From: Diplonema japonicum
Taxonomy: Eukaryota > Euglenozoa > Diplonemea > Diplonemida > Diplonemidae
NCBI GenBank assembly: GCA_964019335.1
Contig: OZ025738.1
Location: forward strand, 338,772 to 402,771
Direction: 5' to 3'
DNA: 64,000 nt
Under the pieces are notes generated by a model, which searched no databases, was not told where the DNA came from, and saw only the letters and a program-made list of their open reading frames with translations. This document shows positions 50,785 to 60,335 of this stretch, one piece after another. The position numbers and the translations under genes are program-made. Every line of letters starts with the position of its first letter. The first letter of the stretch is position 1.

Positions 50785-51598
50785 TCACAGTGGGGTGGGG
50801 AGAGGTTCTTCACTAGACTGCACAGGCACTGCTTGCAGGAGCGACTCGCCAGGCATCGGCACCTCTTCCTCCTTTTCGGCAGGAGGTGCAGGGGTTGCGG
50901 TGTCATCTGAAACACTTACCCCTCGTGGCACCTCAGCCTTAAAAAGCTTCTTAAAAATGTATCAGTGCCTCCTCTCAAAACGATGGTTTCTAATTTGTTG
51001 CACTCTGACAAGAACTCATCACCAATGAAATAAAGATTGGTCATTGCAGTCAAGTTGATGGTCACAAGTTTTTTGCACCCACACAAGAAGTAATGGCCAA
51101 TGGAGTAAATATTGGCCATCGCATTTAGGTTGATGGTTTCAAGTTTTCGCACCCACACAAGAAGTGATCACCAATAGAATTAAGATTCGTCATCCCATTC
51201 AGGTTGATGGTTTCTAGTTTTTGCACCCATACAAGAAGCCATCAGGAATGGATTTAAGATTGGTCATCTCATTCATGTTGATGGTTTCTAGTTTTTTGCA
51301 CCCTCTTATGAAGTAATCACCGATGGAAGAAAGATTGGTCATCTCATTTAGGTTGATGGTTTCTAGTTTTTCGCACCCTGACAGGAAGTGATTACCAATG
51401 GAAGAAAGATTGGTCATCGCTTTCAAGTCAATGGTTTCTAGTTTTTCGCACCCAAACAAGAAGTAATCACCAATGGAATTAAGACAGGTCATCGCATTCA
51501 AGTTAATGGTTTTAATTTTTTCACACCCACACAAGAAGCCATAACCAATGGAATAAATATTGGTCATCACATTCAAGTTGATGGTTTCTAGTTTTGTG
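50785..51598 (-). pseudogene. N-terminally truncated LRR pseudogene, tandem unit 3
   Basis: Identical copy of 37,322-38,135 with the same three frame lesions. Confidence 0.8.
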
Positions 51599-52653
51599 GT
51601 AAAAAAAAAAGAAATAAGTCGAAGTAATAAGGATAGGGAAAGAAATTCAGTACGATAGGAAAAGAAGTGGTTAGCAACGGCCCACACAAAAAAGACAATT
51701 CAATAAAAAAAAAGTGTACTCGCGAACAGGGGATTTCGGACAGATCACTGTATGGTAACTGAAATGATTTTAAATTAGAATAGAGAAGCGAAAAAAAAGC
51801 GAAAAAATAGATAAAAAGGGGTGGAAAAGAATAAATACTGCATACGAAAACAGGGAGTCGTAGTAAGTAACACTGCCAGAAAAACCACAAAAAAGGATGG
51901 CAAAATTTGAGTGGGTGGGAGGTACAGGTGGTACCAATTACAACAGGTGTCGGATATGTGCCTCGGTAGTGCACATGTTTCCTGCGAACATCAACGCTGC
52001 ATAAGCGTGGCGGACGATGCCATACCTCGGTGCTAAAGAATTCTGTCATTTGCTCTTGGGTAAAGTTGACTTGAGGGGGACCTTTAGTCGGGGGTGGTCT
52101 TGCAACTGCTTGTTGTAATTCCTCTTCACAACCGAGTTTAGCCTTGAATAAGCCGTCCGGACTGAACGGGCAGCTGAAATGATGTTGTAAGTGGGAATAA
52201 AAAGCGAAAAAGTTAAAAACAGATGAAGAAGGATAAATACTGCATACGAAAACAGAGAGTTGAATAGATAAAAGTGACTGACATCCTCAAGAGGAGCCTC
52301 CCACATACCAGGAATTAAGCAGAGGTTGCTTCCATGGCCCGTATCAGTCTATCGCCGGAAAGAATAATGAAAATAACAGAACGAAGTGAAAAGGAAAAGA
52401 GAAAAAACGGCCTGGTCGCCAGGAAGTGCTGGTTCAGACGCGTCAGGCCTTGCAGCAGGCTTTACTTGCTGATGTCGTTGAAATAGAGAATAGAATCCTC
52501 TTCTTTCGGACGGGCTCTTCTTTTCACACAAAAGCGTGCCCACTCCTTTTCGTATGGCTCTTGGAAGGGGGTGAACCCTGCTGCGTCTGCCTCTTGTGCA
52601 GTCGGGTTCTTGCCTATCCCAAAGGAACCTTGGTAGGAACTTTTGGAGGGCTT

Positions 52654-53295
52654 AAATTAGGCCCAGGAGTGAAATAATATTTCTTATTTTAACCAGGGTC
52701 CCCGGTAAGGTGGGGATAGACCGGCGATCGCCGGTCTAAGCAATTCTTTTTGAAAACGTCGCTGGTCTACGTAGACCGGCGAATTTCTAGTACCTGCGGT
52801 AGGCCATAAGGGGGCAGGGGTTGCCCCCTTTGTGAGGAATTTTTCTCTTTTTATTAATCACGGGTGAGTGGTTTAGTCCGCATTGCATTGCCTGCACCCA
52901 CTGAATAATAAACTGCTATCCGCAATTCCCTGCTCTACAACCTGAGAAACTGAACTGTCTATTGGTGATAAGCACGGAGGGGGCAGATGTTCCGAGTGAA
53001 GACTTCATCAGTTGCGTCATAAGACGGTTTCATGATATGCCGACAAGCAGACGGCATGTGAACCTTACTGAGGCTGAGTTTCTGGAGGAGTAGCACAAAC
53101 GTTCAGGGAGAAAAAAAGAAGTGTTCAAGCCAACGAGAGGCCCAATTAACGTTCACCCCTATTTTTATTTTTATTTTGAAAAAAAGGGTCAAAAAATCGG
53201 CCAAAAAGCACCACAGGTCTATCGAAAAAAACCCATTTTGAACCGGGGGCCCTGTTTTAACGCCATCAGAATTTTTTCACTCCTGGGCCTAATTT
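52654..53295. mobile_element. Candidate inverted-repeat element, tandem unit 3
   Basis: Copy of 39,197-39,838 with the same ends and palindromes. Confidence 0.5.
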
Positions 53296-53572
53296 CTTTT
53301 AGAAGCCGGAGCGTGAAAATAAAGTCAGGAGTGAAATAAAGTGAATTCCTATTTTCACTCCCACCCATGAAAATTCTGCTGGAGTTAAATAAAAAAGTAT
53401 GAATAAGGAATGAAAGAAAAAGCTTTCTGGTCCTCCCTTGCTAAGTGTAGGGACCGGGTCATCGGTGGGAGTGTTTTGGTTTCCTGCCGTTTTGCTCTCT
53501 GAGCGTCTCGTTTTCCTCGCAACGTAGGACCTGCCAGTGACGTGCCACCGACACCGTGTTGCATGAACGGCA

Positions 53573-53604
<32 letters not shown>

Positions 53605-54463
53605 GAGTCCCCTGGCTGGTCCAGGTTCGAGTACGTTCGACCATGATGGACTGTGTCGACTGTGTTGGTGCTTTCCTCCGTTGCAGGGGGGCTTGGGACG
53701 ACACGCCAAGATCCACTGGAAGCCTATTTGTTCTTTGTGTAACTTGATGGCCCTGTAGAGGTATGGCATCTTCGTCGCCTGCAAGTCACTTGCTAAGTGT
53801 TAACTAAGGTTGCTGTGAGGACGCATGGAGGGGTGCTGCAGAGTACTGGTCGCTGTCATCCAAAGAGGCCTGCACACCGAGCCCCCTGAGGTTGCACTAC
53901 GTGTGGTCATCCATCCCTCGCTTTGTCCCCAGCTGCTTTCAGCGTTTCGTCGTTATATGCAAGCCGTCCTTGCTGGGGCTTCCCGAGTGCTTTTGTTCTT
54001 CTCTGCTCACAGCATTCCCCATCTTTCTTCTTTTTTTTTTTTTTTTTTTTTTTCCTGTACTTGCCTTGAAGGTGAACTCACAGGAACACAATAATAACAC
54101 TCTTCAAAGAAAATGAAAAAAAGAAAAAATAACATAAAACCACGAAAAAAAAAAAGCAGCCCTGGGGGAGAATTTCTTGTTCATGCAAAAAAAAAAAAAA
54201 TAAAAAAAAAAAAAGAAAGAAAAAGAAGAAAAGATTTGATAAATTTCGGTGTGTGGGTGGTGCTCACCGTACGGAGCCTGCAGAAAAAAAAGATATCTTT
54301 GAAGGGAACCTGCAGTGTGTGACAGAATCGCCTTAAAAGAAATTCACTATGATAGGAACGAAGTGGTTAGCAACGGCCCGCAAAAAAAAAGAGATGAGAT
54401 AAAGGAGGTTCCTACGTCCCCCTCGTCTCTACTTATAAAAAGAAACAAATGAAATGATGGTGG

Positions 54464-55842
54464 AAAAAAACCAATTGGAAAGCAATAAATCAGAAATAAA
54501 AATCGTTGAAAGAAGCAAAGTTGAAACAAAAAAAAACAGAGAAAAAAAACTCAATGTGCAGGACAAACCAAAAGAAATATAAATGAATGATAATGGAAAA
54601 AACAATTTGGAAAGCAATAAATCAGAATAGCAGGCCGACCCGCCTGCAAACCCGTGCCACTTGCACAGAGCCAGATTTTCAAGTGTAGGAGTGAAAACTA
54701 ATATTTCACTTTATCAGACGCAGTGGGATGGGGGAGAGGTTCTTCACTACACTGCACAGGCACTGCTTGCAGGAGCGACTCGCCAGGCATCGGTACCTCT
54801 TCCTCCTTTTCGGCAGGAGGTGCAGGGGTTGCGGTGTCATCTGAAACACTTACCCCAGGTGGCACCCTAGACTTTAAAAGCCTCTTAATAGCATCAGTGC
54901 CTCCTCTCAAGTTGATGGTTTCTAGTTTTTCGCACCGTGACAAGAAGTAATGACCAATACAAGAAAGATTGGTCATCCCATTCAAGTCGATGGTTTCTAG
55001 TTTTCTGCACCCTGACAAGAAAGAATTACCAATGGAAGAAAGATTGGTCCCATTCAAGTTGATGGTTTCTAGTTTTTTGCACCCTGACAAGAAGCAATAA
55101 CTAACAGAAGAAAGATTGGTCATCGCATTCAGGTTGATGGTTTCTAGTTTTTCACAATCTGACAAGAAGCAATGACCAACAGAAGAAAGATTGGTCATCG
55201 CATTCAGGTTGATGGTTTCTAGTTTTTCACAATCTGTCAAGAAGCAATGACCAATGTGATAAATATTGGTCATCGAATTCAAGTCGATGGTTTCTAGATT
55301 TCTGCATTCTCTTAAAAAATTAGGATTAATGGTGGAAACATTGGGGAGGATGAGAGAGACAGACGTCAGGTGGTTGCATTTCCGAAGAAAACCCTCGTCT
55401 ATACTTGTAACACAGCCTGTGGAGTCGGTGACAACGAGGAACTGAAGTCCAGAAGGAAGGTCACTGCTGCTCATGGACAAGACTTCGACAGCTGGAGAGT
55501 CCCCCACCTCCACCACCAGAACAAGCTCAGGGTCAGCTGACACAAGACCCTCAAGCTCAGAAACCAATCCTGAGTTCTCGTCCTTCAACTCATGCAGACG
55601 AACTGTTCTCTTATGCTCTGCCTCCACATGGACCATGGAGCCCTCCACAAGCCCAAGTTGCTGAAGCTCTTCACCGCCTTTCATGTCAAGGACCTCACCC
55701 TCCCAAACCAGTTTGAACTTGCCTTCGAGTAAACCAGCAGCACACCCCGCCTTCTTGTACAGGCTCCCCACTGTCTCCTTCCCCGACACTTCCACATCGT
55801 GAACCCCGCCTCCCGTCTTCACGAACACTGTCATATCGTTCA
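54464..55842. repeat. Tandem unit 4, partial (about 1.38 kb)
   Basis: Matches the first 1.38 kb of the unit and stops within the start region of the LRR gene, right after TATCGTTCA. To the right of 55,843 the sequence is unrelated to the units' 5' flank. Confidence 0.9.
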
Positions 55843-55843
55843 T
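54698..55843 (-). CDS. Ubiquitin-like-LRR protein, tandem unit 4, with replaced 5' end
   Basis: The 381-codon gene is identical to the other unit genes from MNDMTVFVKTGGG to the stop. The basic N-terminal segment MNRKRKRSDEGV is absent because the array breaks at the internal ATG (55,843). The new upstream DNA offers its own T/A-rich stretch with AG sites (e.g. AAGATCACTTTCAAACAG), then an intron-like repeat at 55,915. If expressed, the product would lack the possible nuclear signal. The breakpoint at a start codon may be chance or may reflect 5'-exon exchange. Confidence 0.8.
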   Translation of the reverse strand: MNDMTVFVKTGGGVHDVEVSGKETVGSLYKKAGCAAGLLEGKFKLVWEGEVLDMKGGEELQQLGLVEGSMVHVEAEHKRTVRLHELKDENSGLVSELEGLVSADPELVLVVEVGDSPAVEVLSMSSSDLPSGLQFLVVTDSTGCVTSIDEGFLRKCNHLTSVSLILPNVSTINPNFLRECRNLETIDLNSMTNIYHIGHCFLTDCEKLETINLNAMTNLSSVGHCFLSDCEKLETINLNAMTNLSSVSYCFLSGCKKLETINLNGTNLSSIGNSFLSGCRKLETIDLNGMTNLSCIGHYFLSRCEKLETINLRGGTDAIKRLLKSRVPPGVSVSDDTATPAPPAEKEEEVPMPGESLLQAVPVQCSEEPLPHPTASDKVKY

Positions 55844-55914
55844 TTCTTTTCTTCTTTTCTTTTTGTTGCTGTTTGAAAGTGATCTTGCAAACGAGGAAAT
55901 ATAAATGAAGGTGA

Positions 55915-56269
55915 CTGAAATGATATTGCATTGGGAATAAAAAGCAAAAAAAAATAAAATTCACTATGATAGGAACGAAGTGGTTAGCTATGGCCCGCCA
56001 TAAAAAAAACAGGCGAAGAAAGATAAATACTGCATACGAAAACAGAGAGTAAAGGATAAAGGTGACTGACATCCTCAAGAGGAGCTCCCACGTACCAGGA
56101 ATTAAGCAAAGGTTGCTTCCATGGCCCGTATCAGTCTATTGAAGTTTATTGAAAGAATAATGAAAATAACAGAACGAAGTGAAAAGAGAAAGGAGAAAAG
56201 ACGGCCTGGTCGCCAAGTGCTCATCCAGACGCGTTGGTGGACGCAGTTTGACATCATACCCGGTGATTG
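55915..56269 (-). repeat. Intron-like dispersed repeat, copy next to unit 4
   Basis: The inner GTACGTGGGAGCTCC lies at 56,095 and the end ATATCATTTCAG at 55,915 (181 bp; it carries a ~45-bp extra block with GGCCATAGCTAACCACTTCG also seen near 40,905). The outer start GGGTATGATGTCAAACTGCG is at about 56,264. The full span therefore parallels the 30.2-30.5 kb copy. Confidence 0.6.
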
Positions 56270-56320
56270 GTCATCCCATTCAAGTCGATGGTTTCTAGTT
56301 TTTCACACCCTGACAAGAAG
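56264..56320 (-). pseudogene. Single LRR unit flanked by intron-like repeats
   Basis: About 50 bp encode one LRR piece (KLETIDLNGMTNH). Upstream on the minus strand it is joined at CTTCTTGTCAG, a sequence that is part of normal LRR coding DNA, to a partial intron-like repeat (56,310-56,443). Downstream it runs into CCGGGTATGATG, the GT end of another. It looks like a lone exon between two introns. Confidence 0.55.
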
Positions 56321-56443
56321 CAAAAAAGTAAGAGATAAAAAAAAGGGGGTGAACAAGAAGAATAAATACTGCATACGAAAACAGAGAGTCAAATAAAAAA
56401 GAATAAAGGTGACTGACATCCTCAAGAGGAGCCTCCCACGTAC
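56310..56443 (-). repeat. Intron-like dispersed repeat, copy with LRR acceptor
   Basis: Begins GTACGTGGGAGGCTCC (56,443), shares GACTGACATCCTC/TTCGTATGCAG blocks with the family, but ends in CTTCTTGTCAG from an LRR unit in place of the usual ATCATTTCAG. Confidence 0.55.
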
Positions 56444-56698
56444 CAGGAATTAAAGTACCTCGGTGAAGCTGGGAAGTATCGGGGTATGGGGTCGATAGAT
56501 GGAAAAAAGACGAGAACTGAAATGCCCTGCAACCAAAGCGGCCAGGGCGAAACACTTGAAAAGTGATAGATCTTGAAGAGACCGAAAAACCTACCCCCCA
56601 AACCCACCACAGCAACCGACTATCCTGCCGATGTAGCAAAGCTGATCAAGGCAGCTGGGAGCGAATTGAGAGTGTGAAAGAAAAAAAAGCCCCACACC
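56444..56698. other. Unassigned spacer
   Basis: No gene or repeat was recognised apart from the short ACTTTAATTCCTG flank of the intron-like repeat. Confidence 0.4.
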
Positions 56699-56836
56699 AA
56701 CCAGTGTTGGTCAGTCCCGTCCCGTCCCCTAAAACGGAATACGGGCCTGGACGGGACTCACGGGACTCCACAGGACGGGACTCGACGGGACTCATGGGAC
56801 TCACGGGACTCCATGGGACTCTCCCCAACACTGTCA
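56699..56836. mobile_element. Mini inverted-repeat element with GGGACTC repeats
   Basis: AGTGTTGG at the left and CCAACACT at the right bound ~138 bp filled with GGGACTC/ACGGGACTC repeats and a CCCGTCCCGTCCCC inverted match. It is probably a small foldback element, related in style to the larger one that follows. Confidence 0.45.
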
Positions 56837-57267
56837 TTATTTTTGATAGTTTTGCAACTTTTTTTTTTTTTTTTTTTTTTTGACATACATGATGTGTTTA
56901 CCCAGGGTTGGTCAGACCAGTGATGGGTGAATCCTAATTAGGACTAGACCGGACTGGACCGGACCAGACCGGATCTGGCGTGAATTTCGACCCAATTATG
57001 CCAGACTGACCGGACTGACCAGACTGACCAGACTGGACCGGACCGGACTGGACCAGACTGGACCAGACCGGACTGGACCAGACTGGACCGGACTGGACCG
57101 GACTGGACTGGACTGAACCGGACCGTACAAGATACAACCACAACACCACATCCCCTCCTTTTTTTTGCTGCAGAGTTCAAACATATAAACAGATGTCTAC
57201 AAGAAAAGATGTTACACAGGTACTGAGAGACGACAACAACAACAAAAACAACGAGAAACGAAGAAGG

Positions 57268-57323
<56 letters not shown>

Positions 57324-57333
57324 CTTCTTTTTC

Positions 57334-59140
57334 AGGTGGTGGGGATAACATGAAAATATAAGAAAAACATCAGATGTGTTGTTTACTGTTGACCTCCTCA
57401 TTGGTCATCACCGAGCAAACCACACGAGTGCAGAATCTTGGTTACCCAGGGCGCCCCGGCTAGGGTTGAGCTGAACCCTGCACACATTAAGGACACGACA
57501 CGGAGCACAGAAGAAGCTACAACTCGGCCGCAGTGATTAAGGACACGATGCAGAACGCAGAAGAAGCTACAACCCGGCTGTGGTGCACCCCCTGTAATCA
57601 AGTAGACAGTTCTTGTGCAGGGCACTGCCAACACCAGCCTCCTTTAACTCTTGTATATTATTCCAAAGGTGGTGGGGATAGCATGAAAAAACATCAGATG
57701 TGTTGTTCACTGTTGACCTCCTCATCGGTCATCACCAGTAGCTCCCGAGTGGAAGAACATAATGCAGATGCTTAGGGTGACAAACAGGCAGCAAACTACA
57801 CCACACACATTAAAGACATGACACGGAATGCAGAAGAAGCTACAACTCGGTTGTGGTGCGCCCCTGTAATCAAGCAGACAGTTCTTGTGCAGGGCACCAC
57901 CAACACCGGCCTCTTTTAACTCATATATATATCATTCAGGTGGTGGGGATAACATGGAAATATAAGAAGTACATCAGATGTGTTGTTTGCTGTTGACCTC
58001 CATGTTGGTCATCACCAGTAGCGCCCAAGTGGAGAACATAATGCAGATGCTCAGGGTGATGAATTGGCAGCAAACTGCATGAGTGCAGAATCTTGGTTAC
58101 CCCGGGTTGCTACGGCTGGGGTTAAGCTGCACACTGCACACATTAAGAACACAACACAGAACACAGAAGAAGCTACAACTCAGCTGCAGTGCCCCCCTGT
58201 ATCAAGTTAACAGTTCTTGTGCAGGCACCGCCAACACAATGAACAGGCATTTCCTCCATCCACTTGGCCAGTCATCACCTGTAGCACCCTGAGTGGAAGA
58301 ACAAATTGCAGATGCTCAGGGTGAGTAAACTACTTAGGGCACCAGCTGGGGTTGAGCTACACACCGCATGCATTAAGGACACGACACGGAACGCAGAAGT
58401 GGCCAAGGTGCACCCCCTGTCACTGGTCTCCTTTACCTCTTTCATGTTATTTGGTGGTGGGGATCACAGAAATATGGAAATATAAGAAGTACATCAGATG
58501 TGTTGTTCGCTGTTGACCTCCATGTTGGTCATCACCGATTGTGCCCGAGTGGAGGAACGTATTGCAGATGCTCAGGGTGATGAACTGGCAGCAAACTACA
58601 CAGGCCCAGAATCTTGGTTACCAGGGCCATGGCTGGTGTTGAGCTGCACACTGCACACATTAAGGACACGACACGGAATATTGTGCTGTCAGTGTTGTGG
58701 TGATATAGTCACCACTTTCAACCTTGATGATGCAAAGAGGAAAAAAAAAGGGGGGGGGGGAAACTAGTTTGACACTCCATTTGTTTGTGTGCACAAGTGG
58801 AATTTTACCTAATAAAATAGCTCATTATGCTGCCATCAACTAGTTTTTAGTCTTGACAATAATATTGTTAAAACAAAAAAAAAAGTAAGGAATTCCCTGT
58901 TCTGCCAAGTTCTGGTTCTGCCATTCTGCCAAGTTCCGACTTTCAGTTTGGTGGAAGGGAATGGAACGACCCAATTCTGCACAAGCAGAATCTTGGTTAC
59001 CCAGGATGCCCTGGCTGGGGTTGAGCTGAACACCACACACATTAAGGACACGACACGGAACGCAGAAGAAGCTACAACTCGGCTGTGGTGTACCCCCTGT
59101 AATCAAGTAGTCTTGTGCAGGTCCTTTAACTCATATATCT
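57334..59140 (+). repeat. Cluster of rep300 copies
   Basis: Successive plus-strand copies, mostly head-to-tail, lie at about 57,334-57,645, 57,667-57,925, 57,939-58,235, 58,260-58,445 (degenerate), 58,453-58,680 and 58,982-59,140, each starting near GGTGGTGGGGAT or AACATCAGATGTGTTG. They have diverged from one another and from copies 1 and 2 by many substitutions and indels, so the cluster is old compared with the 6.7-kb array. A rep90 copy in inverted orientation sits at 58,785-58,882. Confidence 0.8.
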
Positions 59141-59189
59141 CTCACCGCGGCCGGGTTGTAGCTTCTTCTGTGTTCCACATCGATCACCA

Positions 59190-59310
59190 CAGCCGGGTTG
59201 TATTACATCCAAATACAACATTTCCAGACATTTGTACATACCTGCAGCTGCAGTGCACTGGAGTAGATAGGTGCAAATGGCTTGATGGAGCTGTGCATGT
59301 CTGTGGTATG
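59190..59310. repeat. Left arm of ~115-bp inverted repeat
   Basis: Its inverted partner is at 59,675-59,805 (shared blocks GCACCTATCTACTC, CACAGACATGCACAGCTCCA). The 360-bp centre holds two A tracts, the GTCTGGTCA repeats and the right end of the foldback candidate. The arms differ by several small indels. Confidence 0.75.
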
Positions 59311-59352
59311 AAGAAGAAGAAAAAGAAAAAAAAAAAAAAAAAAAAAAAAAAG

Positions 59353-59387
<35 letters not shown>

Positions 59388-59674
59388 TGTCCAAAAATAT
59401 TTGAAAAAAAAGTGTTTGCAGGTGTGTCAAAAATTGCAGAAAATTTTTGAGTCTGGTCAGTCTGGTCAGTCTGGCCAATCTGGTCAGTCTGGTAAAATGG
59501 GTACACCGGACTGGGCTGGATTCACCCATCACTGGTCAGACCAGATCAGTCTGGTAAAACCGAAAATACAGGTCTGAGGGGTCTACTGACCAGTCTGGCC
59601 CCAACTTTTTTTTTCGTCAGGTGTCTTGCCACACACCACAGGTACCCTTAAATGTCTTTCTTTTTTTTTTTTTT

Positions 59675-59805
59675 TCTTCTTCTTCATACCACAGACATGC
59701 ACAGCTCCATCAAGCCATTTGACACATTTGCACCTATCTACTCTGGTTCACTGCAGCTGCAGGTATGTACATATGTCCTGAAATGTTGAATTTGGATGTA
59801 ATAGA
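59675..59805. repeat. Right arm of ~115-bp inverted repeat
   Basis: Inverted partner of 59,190-59,310. It starts next to a T tract, as the left arm ends next to an A tract. Confidence 0.75.
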
Positions 59806-60335
59806 AAAGGGTGGAAATGATAAACAATATGTACAAGAGGAGGGTGTGTGTTTACACAACCTGTGTAAACAGATCGGTTCCTTAATCGTATTTAAAAAAA
59901 GAAGGGGGGGAAGCAATATATTTTTACAGGTGGGTAATGGGTGAGTGTGTTTATGTTTTGAACAACTGTGTAAAACAGTGCTCAGATATCAACCTGTGTA
60001 AACAGATCAGTTCCTTCCTTTCCAAGGTGCTCAGCTCTTTTCGAGTGGCTTGCCTTTTCTTTCTTCTCACTCACAAAAAAATTAGGTTGAACCAACTTGT
60101 AGTTGATAGCAATGTGGATTGATGCATTTAGAACATCTGATGACATTCTGCATCTGGCTTTTGACAAAGTCTTTGAAATCACTTTAAAGTGATGCTCTGT
60201 TGGTGCCTCAGAGGTTAAACTGCACCCAAGCGTCAGTGCAAAGACAGCTAGTGTGTGAAGCATGCCAAGCTTTGAGTTCCAAAAAGCAAAAAAGTTTAAT
60301 GTTGGGCTGTGACCTATTGCTAGGTACTTGTCAAT
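59806..60335. other. Intergenic, small direct repeats
   Basis: The block CCTGTGTAAACAGATC occurs twice (about 59,860 and 59,992). No gene is seen. Confidence 0.4.

Larger units (their letters stand above)
47739..54463. repeat. Tandem unit 3 (6725 bp)
   Basis: It differs from unit 2 by one T in the long T tract (57) and by loss of six bases (AAAAGA near 52,266), which together give the 7-bp difference. Content is otherwise the same. Confidence 0.95.
56906..59546. mobile_element. Candidate foldback element, ~2.6 kb
   Basis: GACCAGTGATGGGTGAATCC at 56,913-56,932 is matched in inverted form at about 59,519-59,538. Inside each end are arrays of short related repeats: ACCGGACTGG/ACCAGACTGG at 56,940-57,120 and GTCTGGTCA at 59,450-59,500, complementary to each other. 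Inverted ends made of short tandem repeats are the hallmark of foldback elements. The interior holds the rep300 cluster, one rep90 copy and no transposase. Confidence 0.5.
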
